From Lustribacter sp965277075 (lineage in GTDB: Bacteria > Vulcanimicrobiota > Vulcanimicrobiia > Vulcanimicrobiales > Vulcanimicrobiaceae), in the NCBI GenBank assembly GCA_965277075.1, contig OZ255707.1, positions 2,480,001 to 2,544,000 of the forward strand: a stretch of 64,000 bases of DNA, given 5' to 3'. The notes beneath the pieces were generated by a model that did no database searches, was not told where the DNA came from, and was given only the letters and a program-made list of their open reading frames with translations. Below are positions 9,039 through 17,134 of the stretch, one piece after another. Each line of letters opens with the position of its first letter. Position 1 is the stretch's first letter. The translations under genes were made by a program, and so were the position numbers.

Positions 9039-9526
9039 ACTACGACGTCATCGCGCAGTGGAGCGAAATCATCGGCGGCGTCGCATTCGTGGCCGTCGCG
9101 GTGTGGCTCTTTCGAAAGTATGCGCTGCCGGCGGTGCGCGCCGGAGAAGTTGCGCGTAATCGCGACCTCGTCAACGCGGAGCGCCGCCGTGACGATTTGC
9201 GGGCCGAACTCGACGCGGCCCGGGCTGCGCGCGATGCCGCCCTGCAAGAAGCGGAATCGATTGCCGCTCGTGCGCAAGGCGACGCGCAGCGCGAGCACGA
9301 TAAGCTCGTTGCCGACGGCCGGCGCGAAGGTGCTCGCCTCGTCGTGAACGCGCAAGGCGAAATGGAGCGCGCACGCGTGACGGGACGCGACGCGTTACGC
9401 ATCGAGTTCATCGAAAAAGCGCTGACGCGCGCTCGCGAACTCGCGTCGAGCCGGATCGATGATTCGATGAACGCGCGGCTCGTCGCGCGAACCGTAGACG
9501 ACCTCTCTGCCGGAAAGGCGAACTGA
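9035..9526 (+). CDS. atpF: ATP synthase F0 subunit b
   Basis: 163 residues: short N-terminal membrane helix (about 11-26, IIGGVAFVAVAVWLFRKY) then a highly charged Arg/Ala/Glu coiled coil to the end. Overlaps atpF' by 4 bases (ATGA) and atpH by one base. Sequence is clearly diverged from atpF', arguing for an old duplication rather than a recent one. Expected to pair with b' in the peripheral stalk and to bind delta. Confidence 0.85.
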   Translation: MNYDVIAQWSEIIGGVAFVAVAVWLFRKYALPAVRAGEVARNRDLVNAERRRDDLRAELDAARAARDAALQEAESIAARAQGDAQREHDKLVADGRREGARLVVNAQGEMERARVTGRDALRIEFIEKALTRARELASSRIDDSMNARLVARTVDDLSAGKAN

Positions 9527-10062
9527 TGGCGAACGAAACGCTCGCGCGACGCTACGCGACCGCGGTATTCCAACTGGCGAGCGAAGCCGGCGCGGTGCCG
9601 CTGGTTTCGCACGACCTGCACACGTTCGTCGCCGCGCTCGACGCCGACCACGATGTGAACCGCTTCTTTCTCTCGCCCGTCGTCGATCGCCATGAGAAGT
9701 CGACGGTGATCGCGCAGGCGTTCGACCGGCTTCATGAGATTGCGCTCCACACGGTGCTCGTCCTGATAAACAAACGCCGCGAAGGACTCGCACCCGAGAT
9801 CGTCGCGCAGTTCGATGTCCTCGAACGCGAAGCGCGCGGCGCACAAACGCTGCGGGTAACGACCGCTCGACCGCTCGGGCAAGCCGAAATCGACGCGATC
9901 GTCGCGAAACTTGGCGACGCGTTCAAAGCACCGCTCGACGTCACCCAGACGGTCGACCCCGACGTGATCGGCGGCGTGCGGCTCACCGTCGGTGACCAAC
10001 GCATCGACGGCACGATCGCCGGCCGCCTCGACGACCTCGCCCGCATGCTGAGCACGAACTAA
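9526..10062 (+). CDS. atpH: ATP synthase F1 subunit delta
   Basis: 178 residues, usual family length. OSCP/delta protein joining the peripheral stalk to the alpha3beta3 head. N-terminus ANETLARRYATAVFQLASE matches the family RYAxAL motif; the C-terminal domain has VDPDVIGGVRLTVGDQRIDG (about 144-163), the signature of the delta C-terminus. ATG overlaps the atpF stop by one base (TGATG). Followed 11 bases later by atpA. Confidence 0.93.
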   Translation: MANETLARRYATAVFQLASEAGAVPLVSHDLHTFVAALDADHDVNRFFLSPVVDRHEKSTVIAQAFDRLHEIALHTVLVLINKRREGLAPEIVAQFDVLEREARGAQTLRVTTARPLGQAEIDAIVAKLGDAFKAPLDVTQTVDPDVIGGVRLTVGDQRIDGTIAGRLDDLARMLSTN

Positions 10063-10073
10063 GAAAGACGACC

Positions 10074-11573
<1,500 letters not shown>

Positions 11574-11590
11574 TGAGGGAAGGCAACCGC

Positions 11591-11753
11591 TAGTGCCCCG
11601 TCTCGTAAATGGCGATACACCAAGCGACAGCGATTTTTCGTTGTCGCAAGGAGCGAAGAGCGTGGAAGGGCAGCGCCCTTCGAGCGATGAGCGACGCAGC
11701 GACGGCGGAAAAGCGCCGAGCGACTGTATCGGTATTTGCGAGACGGGGCACTA
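11591..11753. mobile_element. MITE-like element with 20-bp terminal inverted repeats inside atp operon
   Basis: A 163-base non-coding element between atpA and atpG. The left end TAGTGCCCCGTCTCGTAAAT and the reverse complement of the right end differ at one of 20 bases; similarity continues inward (CGATACA on both sides). Internal hairpins: GCGACA...TGTCGC and AAGGGC-AGC-GCCCTT. It is bounded by TA dinucleotides and ends exactly at the base before the atpG ATG. The 12-base core GTGCCCCGTCTC recurs at 15359 and 59443. This fits a non-autonomous miniature element of IS630/Tc1 type (TA target), but no transposase is in the window, so the class is inferred. A structured regulatory RNA is the alternative. 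Confidence 0.75.
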
Positions 11754-12611
11754 ATGCCGAGCGTTCGCGATCTTCGCGACCGGATCCGGTCGATGAAGAA
11801 CACCGAGCAGATCACCAAGGCGATGAAGCAGGTCGCCGCGGCGAAAATCCGCCGTGCCGACGCGCTGCAAAAGCAGTCGCGCCCGTACGCTGACGCGATC
11901 GCGAAGATGTTGCAAGATTTGCTGGCCGCGGTCGGTACGATCGATCATCCCTACATGCGTCCCGGCGTCGAAGGTGCGCCGGTCGGCGTCATCTTGATGA
12001 CCGCCGACAAGGGTCTCGCGGGTTCGTTCAACGCGAACCTGATTCGTGTCGCGGAAACGATGATGCGGGAGAACCGCAACCTGCGCTTCTACACGGTCGG
12101 CAACAAAGCGCGCAACGCGGTGAAGCGGTTGGCGTTCGACGGCGACCGAGCGTGGAGTCTGCAGAGTCCCGACAAACTGAACGTTGCGCGCGAGGTTGCC
12201 GCTGCGGCGAGCGACGACTTCGTCAACGGCCGCGTCTCGAAGGTGCTGCTCGTCTCATCGAAACTCGTTTCAATGATGTCGCAACGCCCCGAAACGCGTC
12301 AGCTGCTGCCGGTCGCAGCCGACGAGCAGCCGAAGGCCGAAGGCCCGCGCAATGCGGTCGAATTCGAGCCGTCGGCGGAAGCCGTCCTCTCGCGCCTGCT
12401 GCCGAAGTACCTCGAATTCACGCTCTTCGCCGCAATGCTCGAAACCGACGCGTCGTTCTATGCCGCGCAGTTGATCGCGATGAACAACGCGAGCGATAAT
12501 GCCAAGAAACTGATCGATCAGCTCACGGTCGCGATGAACAACGCTCGGCAAGCGTCGATTACGACGGAGATTCTCGAAATCGTCAGCGGCGCCGACGCGC
12601 TCGCCGGCTAG
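11754..12611 (+). CDS. atpG: ATP synthase F1 subunit gamma
   Basis: 285 residues. Central rotor shaft. N-terminus PSVRDLRDRIRSMKNTEQIT (about 2-21) and the following TKAMKQVAAAKIRRA are diagnostic, as is the C-terminal NNARQASITTEILEIVSGA. The ATG at 11754 is the family start; it lies immediately after the right inverted repeat of the preceding element, whose ACGGGG (about 11742-11747) is the only SD-like sequence available, so translation initiation of atpG probably uses the element itself. Confidence 0.95.
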   Translation: MPSVRDLRDRIRSMKNTEQITKAMKQVAAAKIRRADALQKQSRPYADAIAKMLQDLLAAVGTIDHPYMRPGVEGAPVGVILMTADKGLAGSFNANLIRVAETMMRENRNLRFYTVGNKARNAVKRLAFDGDRAWSLQSPDKLNVAREVAAAASDDFVNGRVSKVLLVSSKLVSMMSQRPETRQLLPVAADEQPKAEGPRNAVEFEPSAEAVLSRLLPKYLEFTLFAAMLETDASFYAAQLIAMNNASDNAKKLIDQLTVAMNNARQASITTEILEIVSGADALAG

Positions 12612-12614
12612 TCG

Positions 12615-12651
12615 AAGCCGAAACGCGACAGATTCACGGAACGTGAATCCT
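12615..12651 (+). repeat. 37-bp dispersed palindromic repeat, copy 1
   Basis: Starts four bases after the atpG stop. Identical over 37 bases to 50741-50777. Contains the palindrome GATTCACG-GAA-CGTGAATC preceded by AAGCCGAAACGCGACA. Located between atpG and the atpD SD, so it could act as an mRNA-stabilising or processing hairpin. No protein coding is apparent in it. Confidence 0.8.
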
Positions 12652-12680
12652 CTCGACCCGCTCAGAATAGGAAGACCGCA

Positions 12681-14183
12681 ATGACTGCCACCGCACAACC
12701 CGCCGCCGCAACCGCCACCGGCAAAGTCGTCCAGGTGCTCGGTAACGTCGTCGACGTCGAATTCACGCTCGACACGCTGCCGAACATCAATGAAGCGCTC
12801 AACGTGCACGTCGGCAACGCCGACGGGACCAGCAACGGCGTTTCGCACGGCTCCAATGACGGCATCGAACTGGGCGGCACCGCGATGCAGTCGCGCGATC
12901 TCGTGCTCGAGGTCCAATTCGAGATCGGCAACAACCAGGTGCGCTGCCTCGCGATGGGCTCGACGGACGGTCTGGTGCGCGGCGCGGCCGTGACGACGAC
13001 CGGTGCGGCGATCACGGTGCCGGTCGGCGAAGGCACCCTCGGGCGCATCTTCAACGTGCTCGGCAAAACGATCGACAGCGACGATCCGATCACGGCGGCG
13101 GCGTACTGGCCGATTCACCGGCCGGCTCCGGAGTTCGCGGACCAAGACCCGACGCCCAAGATTTTCGAAACGGGCATCAAGGTCATCGACCTGATGGCGC
13201 CCTACACGCGCGGTGGCAAGGTCGGTCTCTTCGGCGGCGCGGGCGTCGGCAAGACAGTGCTCATCCAAGAGTTGATCCGCAATATCGCGTCCGTGCACAA
13301 GGGCTTCTCGGTGTTCACCGGCGTCGGCGAACGGACGCGGGAAGGCAACGATCTTTGGATGGAGATGAAAGAGTCGGGTGTGCTCGCACAGACGACGCTC
13401 GTCTTCGGGCAGATGGACGAACCGCCGGGCGTGCGGTTTCGCATCGCGCAAACCGGTGTCACGATGGCCGAATACTTCCGCGACGAGAAGGGCGCCGACG
13501 TCCTGCTCTTCGTCGATAATATTTTCCGCTACATGCAGGCCGGTTCGGAAGTCTCCGCACTACTCGGACGGATGCCCTCGGCCGTCGGCTATCAGCCCTC
13601 GCTCGGCACCGAGATGGGATTGCTCGAAGAGCGCATCACGTCGACGCGCAAGGGCTCGATCACGTCGGTGCAAGCAGTCTACGTGCCGGCGGACGATTAC
13701 ACCGACCCCGCGGTCGCGACGACGTTCGGTCATCTCGACGCGACGACCGCGCTCTCGCGCGCGATCTCGGAATTGGGCATCTATCCGGCCGTCGATCCGC
13801 TGGCGTCGTCGTCGCGCATCCTCGATCCGCAGATCGTCGGTGACGAACACTACCGCGTCGCGCGCGGCGTGCAAGAAACGTTGCAACGCTACAAAGACCT
13901 GCAAGACATTATCGCGATTCTCGGCGTCGAAGAACTCTCGGACGACGACAAAGCAACCGTCGGCCGGGCGCGCCGCCTGCAACGGTTGTTTTCCCAGCCG
14001 TTTTTCGTCGCCGAACAATTTACGGGCCGCTCCGGCAAATACGTGAAGATCGAAGACACGATCGCGTCGTTCGCGGAAGTGCTCGACGGCAAACTCGATC
14101 ATTTGCCGGAACAGGCGTTCTACATGGCGGGCGGCATCGACGAAGTAAAGCAAAACGCAGACAAAATGGGGACGAAGGTATGA
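12681..14183 (+). CDS. atpD: ATP synthase F1 subunit beta
   Basis: 500 residues. Catalytic subunit. SD AGGAAG precedes the ATG. Walker A GGAGVGKTVLIQEL (about 185-198), GERTREGNDL, Walker B DVLLFVDNIFRY, and the DELSEED-type loop as EELSDDDKATVGRARR (about 417-432). The N-terminal barrel carries a Gly/Asn/Ser-rich insertion (about residues 48-68: GNADGTSNGVSHGSNDG) longer than usual beta chains, where the strand turn is normally tight. Flanked by non-coding structured spacers on both sides. Confidence 0.96.
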   Translation: MTATAQPAAATATGKVVQVLGNVVDVEFTLDTLPNINEALNVHVGNADGTSNGVSHGSNDGIELGGTAMQSRDLVLEVQFEIGNNQVRCLAMGSTDGLVRGAAVTTTGAAITVPVGEGTLGRIFNVLGKTIDSDDPITAAAYWPIHRPAPEFADQDPTPKIFETGIKVIDLMAPYTRGGKVGLFGGAGVGKTVLIQELIRNIASVHKGFSVFTGVGERTREGNDLWMEMKESGVLAQTTLVFGQMDEPPGVRFRIAQTGVTMAEYFRDEKGADVLLFVDNIFRYMQAGSEVSALLGRMPSAVGYQPSLGTEMGLLEERITSTRKGSITSVQAVYVPADDYTDPAVATTFGHLDATTALSRAISELGIYPAVDPLASSSRILDPQIVGDEHYRVARGVQETLQRYKDLQDIIAILGVEELSDDDKATVGRARRLQRLFSQPFFVAEQFTGRSGKYVKIEDTIASFAEVLDGKLDHLPEQAFYMAGGIDEVKQNADKMGTKV

Positions 14184-14322
14184 CGGGTCTCGGCCCGATC
14201 GCGCCGTCCCGCGGAGGCGCCGCGCGCGGCGCTCGTGCCCACCTGAAGCGTCGCGTGCCGGCGGCGAAGGCCGCCGGCACGCCGTTTCGGCCGTGCCTCC
14301 GCGACCTTCCCGAGACCGCCTG
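14184..14322. repeat. Nested inverted-repeat spacer between atpD and atpC
   Basis: 139 bases without a gene, carrying three nested complementary pairs: outer GGTCTCGG / CCGAGACC, middle CGCGGAGGC / GCCTCCGCG, inner GTGCCGGCGG-CGAAGG-CCGCCGGCAC (10-bp perfect stem). Together they can fold into one long interrupted hairpin. It may be a decayed MITE-like element, an attenuator reducing epsilon synthesis relative to beta, or an mRNA stabiliser. The outer sequence differs from the element before atpG. Confidence 0.6.
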
Positions 14323-14745
14323 ATGGCCAATGCCGTTGCGTTCCAACTTATCACGCCGCGGGCCGTCGCGTTCGACGGCGAAGCGGAGCTGGTGATCGCC
14401 GTCGGCACGGAAGGCGAAGTCGGCATTCTGCCCTCGCACGCACCCTATCTCACGGCGCTGCGACCCGGCGTCTTGCGCGCGAACGTACGCGACGGCAGCG
14501 GCACGCGCCGCGTCGAGCTTGCGACGGGCGAGGGGTTCTTGCAGGCGCTGCCCGACAAAATCACCGTTCTCACCGACGCGGCGGTCGCGCAGAGCGATGT
14601 CGACGTCGACGCGGCGCGCGAAGAATTGCGTGCGGGAACCGAAGAACAAAAAGCGGCGGGGAACGATCTCGCGGCATGGCATCGCGCTCAATCGAAGATC
14701 GATTTCGCCACCGCGAAACTCAAAGTCGCGGGGGTCGCGCTCTAG
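14323..14745 (+). CDS. atpC: ATP synthase F1 subunit epsilon
   Basis: 140 residues. N-terminal beta-sandwich with FQLITPRAVAFDGEAELV (about 7-24) and GEVGILPSHAPYLTALRPG (about 31-49), then a C-terminal helical hairpin from about 90. ATG chosen to match the family N-terminus; no clear SD is present, and the start follows the right arm of the structured spacer. Last gene of the operon; the next gene is on the other strand 9 bases beyond. Confidence 0.92.
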   Translation: MANAVAFQLITPRAVAFDGEAELVIAVGTEGEVGILPSHAPYLTALRPGVLRANVRDGSGTRRVELATGEGFLQALPDKITVLTDAAVAQSDVDVDAAREELRAGTEEQKAAGNDLAAWHRAQSKIDFATAKLKVAGVAL

Positions 14746-14754
14746 ATCCGGCCG

Positions 14755-14901
14755 TCAGTCGTCTTCCGCCGGACGTCCCTCGCGGTCGGCCGGCCCGACG
14801 GCCTTATCTCGATCCCAGTTTTCGATCGTGTCCTCTTGATCTTGAGCGAGCATATCGTCAAAGTCTGTTTCCGGCACTGCCGGTCGATCGTCGCGATTCA
14901 T
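14755..14901 (-). CDS. Small acidic protein, 48 residues
   Basis: Unrecognised. Encodes a 48-residue, strongly acidic, hydrophilic protein (begins MNRDDRPAVPETDFDDML, ends REGRPAEDD; many Asp/Glu, one Trp, no Cys). Supported by a good SD, GGGAGC, 7 bases before the ATG, and by a 77-base divergent intergenic region shared with another acidic gene on the plus strand. Too small for a catalytic domain; could be a stress-induced disordered protein or an adaptor. A GGGTAG sequence (14927-14932 on this strand) resembles a sigma-B -10 box but lacks a matching -35. Confidence 0.65.
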   Translation of the reverse strand: MNRDDRPAVPETDFDDMLAQDQEDTIENWDRDKAVGPADREGRPAEDD

Positions 14902-14978
14902 AGCGTTGCTCCCATGCGTGTGACTCCTACCCGTTGCGGGGACTATTCGTCCAGCAGCGATTCTGCGGAGGACGAACG

Positions 14979-15359
14979 ATGGGTGAAGAACAGGAACCGG
15001 TCGGGCCGGAGGGCGGTTTGCACTTCGACGCGGGTCAATCGAACGCCGCGGCCGCAGGGCAGCAGCGGATACCGACGATTCGCGAAGAGACGCCCGGCGA
15101 TCAAGCGCGCAACGGGATGATCGGTGCGAACGACCTCGAGTACGTTGATGGTGAGATGGTGCGGGAAACGTTGCATGTCGAACCGGTGATGACCGAAGTC
15201 GTGCCGGGTGCGGAAGCCGTACCGCACGGTGAGATGGGGACGATCCCCTCGGAGCGGCATTCGACGCAGGAAGACATCGCGACGCATCACGCCGAGGATG
15301 TCGCGATGCACGATGCCGAGGTGCGTTCGCAGAATCCGCCGATCATCGTCGAGTCCTAG
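14979..15359 (+). CDS. Acidic low-complexity hypothetical protein
   Basis: 126 residues from ATG 14979, preceded by GCGGAGGA (SD). Not recognised. Rich in Glu, Gly, Val, His and Gln with no hydrophobic core or membrane segment; the second half contains repeated short acidic/His patterns (ATHHAEDVAMHDAEV). Likely intrinsically disordered and cytosolic. Divergent from the 48-residue acidic gene, suggesting a shared control region. Its TAG stop is the first three bases of a solo copy of the atp-operon element end (TAGTGCCCCGTCTCG). Confidence 0.6.
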   Translation: MGEEQEPVGPEGGLHFDAGQSNAAAAGQQRIPTIREETPGDQARNGMIGANDLEYVDGEMVRETLHVEPVMTEVVPGAEAVPHGEMGTIPSERHSTQEDIATHHAEDVAMHDAEVRSQNPPIIVES

Positions 15360-15371
15360 TGCCCCGTCTCG
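15357..15371. repeat. Solo copy of the element-end sequence
   Basis: TAGTGCCCCGTCTCG, 15 of 15 bases identical to the left end of the 11591-11753 element. No partner inverted end is seen within the next few hundred bases, so this is a half-site or remnant. It lies between convergent genes and supplies the stop codon of the upstream acidic gene. Confidence 0.65.
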
Positions 15372-15383
15372 CACGAAGCGCGC

Positions 15384-16181
15384 TCAGGGCGTCGCGAGCA
15401 ACCGGCCCCAGCCGGGAATCGGGACGCGCACGCGTGCGGCGCGCAGCGTCGCCCACAACGTTGCTTGATTGCTCGTGACGACCGGTATGCCCAGATCGGC
15501 CTCGAGCGCATCGACGACGTCGTACGTCGCCATGTCGGTGCACGCCAGAAACAGCGCTTCCGTTCCGTCGACCACCGTCGCGCGTGCGTGCGCGTAGACC
15601 AGTGCGGGCGACACGGTTCGCAGGCGCACGAAGTCGTCCGGCCCATTCGCGCCGATGTCGAGTCCACGCGTCGCAACGACGCGAAAGTTGAGCCGGCGCA
15701 GAAACGCCGCTTCGCGTGCGATCATCACGTCGTGGTAGGGTGCGGCGATCGCAACGGTTTTCGCACCGAATGTCCGCAGCGCTTCGACCACCGCCGACGC
15801 GGTCGTGACGCCGGGCACGCCCGTCGCCAGTTTGATCAACCGCGGTAACCGTTCGAGCGGCGTCGTCATCGTGCCCGCGGTACACCCGTAGGCGATCGCG
15901 CCGACGCCCGCTTCCGCGACGTCACGCGCGGCGCGATTGAGATCGACGGCCAGCGGATCGTCATCTTCGACCGGCTCGTCGCCGTGCGCATGGAGTACCA
16001 TCCGCGTCACGTGCAGGCTGACTCCGTCAGGTAACGCGCGGTGCCACTCGACTTCGTTCGCGATGTTGGTCGGCGGCACGATGAGGCCGAGTCGCGCGCG
16101 CCAACCGTAGACCGCATGGTCCGGCCAGGCGCGTGGTTCGCGAATCTCGGCCGGCGAGCCGGCCACGGAATCGAGCATCAT
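15384..16181 (-). CDS. Asp/Glu racemase-superfamily enzyme (maleate isomerase/arylmalonate decarboxylase type)
   Basis: 265 residues from ATG 16181, preceded by GGGGAA at a good distance. The fold family uses two Cys (or variants). GCTAGT (about 120-125) carries the first, and LACTDMATYDVVDAL the second. RLGLIVPPTNIANEVEW near the N-terminus is the usual family start for maleate isomerase/decarboxylase-like members. Possible activities: isomerisation or decarboxylation of dicarboxylic acids, or hydantoin/amino-acid racemisation. Last gene of a reverse operon with a DMT transporter, FGGY kinase and MFS permease. Substrate unknown. Confidence 0.75.
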   Translation of the reverse strand: MMLDSVAGSPAEIREPRAWPDHAVYGWRARLGLIVPPTNIANEVEWHRALPDGVSLHVTRMVLHAHGDEPVEDDDPLAVDLNRAARDVAEAGVGAIAYGCTAGTMTTPLERLPRLIKLATGVPGVTTASAVVEALRTFGAKTVAIAAPYHDVMIAREAAFLRRLNFRVVATRGLDIGANGPDDFVRLRTVSPALVYAHARATVVDGTEALFLACTDMATYDVVDALEADLGIPVVTSNQATLWATLRAARVRVPIPGWGRLLATP

Positions 16182-16225
16182 TGTCGTCGTTCCCCATGCT
16201 TGGATGGCGAGCATGCTTCGATGCG

Positions 16226-17134
16226 CTACGCGGCCGGAACGTTGTGGCCCAATGCGCGATTGCGAGGTGAGGTCCGCATCGGCGGTACGCTGTTCACCGC
16301 GAGCGCGGCGACGATGAGCAGCATGCCGGCCGCTTCCGTGACGCTCGGACGTTCGTGTAACTGCGCCCACGCCGCGAGCACGCTGATGACCGGCGCGAGC
16401 AGCGACGCGATACCGGCGCTCGTGGCCGGAAGCCGTTCGAGGATGAAGAACCACAGCCAGAATGCGAGCGCCGTTCCGAGCAGCACGATATATGCAAACG
16501 CCGCGAAAAACGTTGTACTCGGGTGCAGGTAGGCACCCGGCACGACGAGCGCCAGCAACACCAACGGCAGCGCGCCGTATGCCATCTGCCAGGCCGTGAA
16601 CGTGAGGACGTCGACGTCGTGCTTCGCGCGAAACCGTTTGGTGAGCACGGCGCCGAGCGCCCATGACAGCGCTGCTCCGAGCGCAAAGAGTACGCTGATC
16701 GGAGCATGCGTGACGTCGAGCGGATAGAGCACGAAGCCGAGCCCGGCCGCGGCGATCGCCGTAACGACGATGCGCTGACGCGTCAGCGGCTCGTGCAGCA
16801 CCGTTGCGGAAAGCAACACGATCCAGAATGGAAACGTGTACACGAGCACCGTTGTTTTCCCCGCACCACCGTTCGCGAGCGCAAGCGTTTGCAGCGTCGT
16901 CATGATCGCGACTTGAAAGAGACCGATGAGGATCGTCCATCCGGGCGGCGGCGAGCGCAGCGGTTTGCCTGCGATCGCAACGATCGCGAAGAGCGCAATA
17001 GCGCCGAGCACCTGGCGCAGCGCAACGAGCACGAACGGCGACGCGCCGTTCGTGGCGACCTTGATGACGACCCAGTTGTAACCCCAGACGAAGCCCAACG
17101 CGAGCACTGCAACGACCGCGAGCCGATCCTTCAC
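16226..17134 (-). CDS. EamA/DMT-family transporter
   Basis: 302 residues with ten hydrophobic helices and the internal duplication of EamA proteins. The first repeat starts VVAVLALGFVWGYNWVVIK; the second starts near GAALSWALGAVLTKRF. GTG start overlaps the stop of the upstream kinase by 4 bases (GTGA), so the two are translationally coupled. Family members export amino acids, metabolites or drugs. In this operon it may export a sugar acid or an organic acid product. Confidence 0.85.
   Translation of the reverse strand: MKDRLAVVAVLALGFVWGYNWVVIKVATNGASPFVLVALRQVLGAIALFAIVAIAGKPLRSPPPGWTILIGLFQVAIMTTLQTLALANGGAGKTTVLVYTFPFWIVLLSATVLHEPLTRQRIVVTAIAAAGLGFVLYPLDVTHAPISVLFALGAALSWALGAVLTKRFRAKHDVDVLTFTAWQMAYGALPLVLLALVVPGAYLHPSTTFFAAFAYIVLLGTALAFWLWFFILERLPATSAGIASLLAPVISVLAAWAQLHERPSVTEAAGMLLIVAALAVNSVPPMRTSPRNRALGHNVPAA

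Noticed and set aside
12270..13451. 393-codon antisense frame over atpG/atpD
   Set aside because: Composition typical of antisense GC-rich shadows; atpG and atpD are beyond doubt.
14927..14932. GGGTAG (minus strand) ahead of the 48-residue gene as a sigma-B promoter
   Set aside because: No GTTT-like -35 at 12-15 bases; listed only as context.
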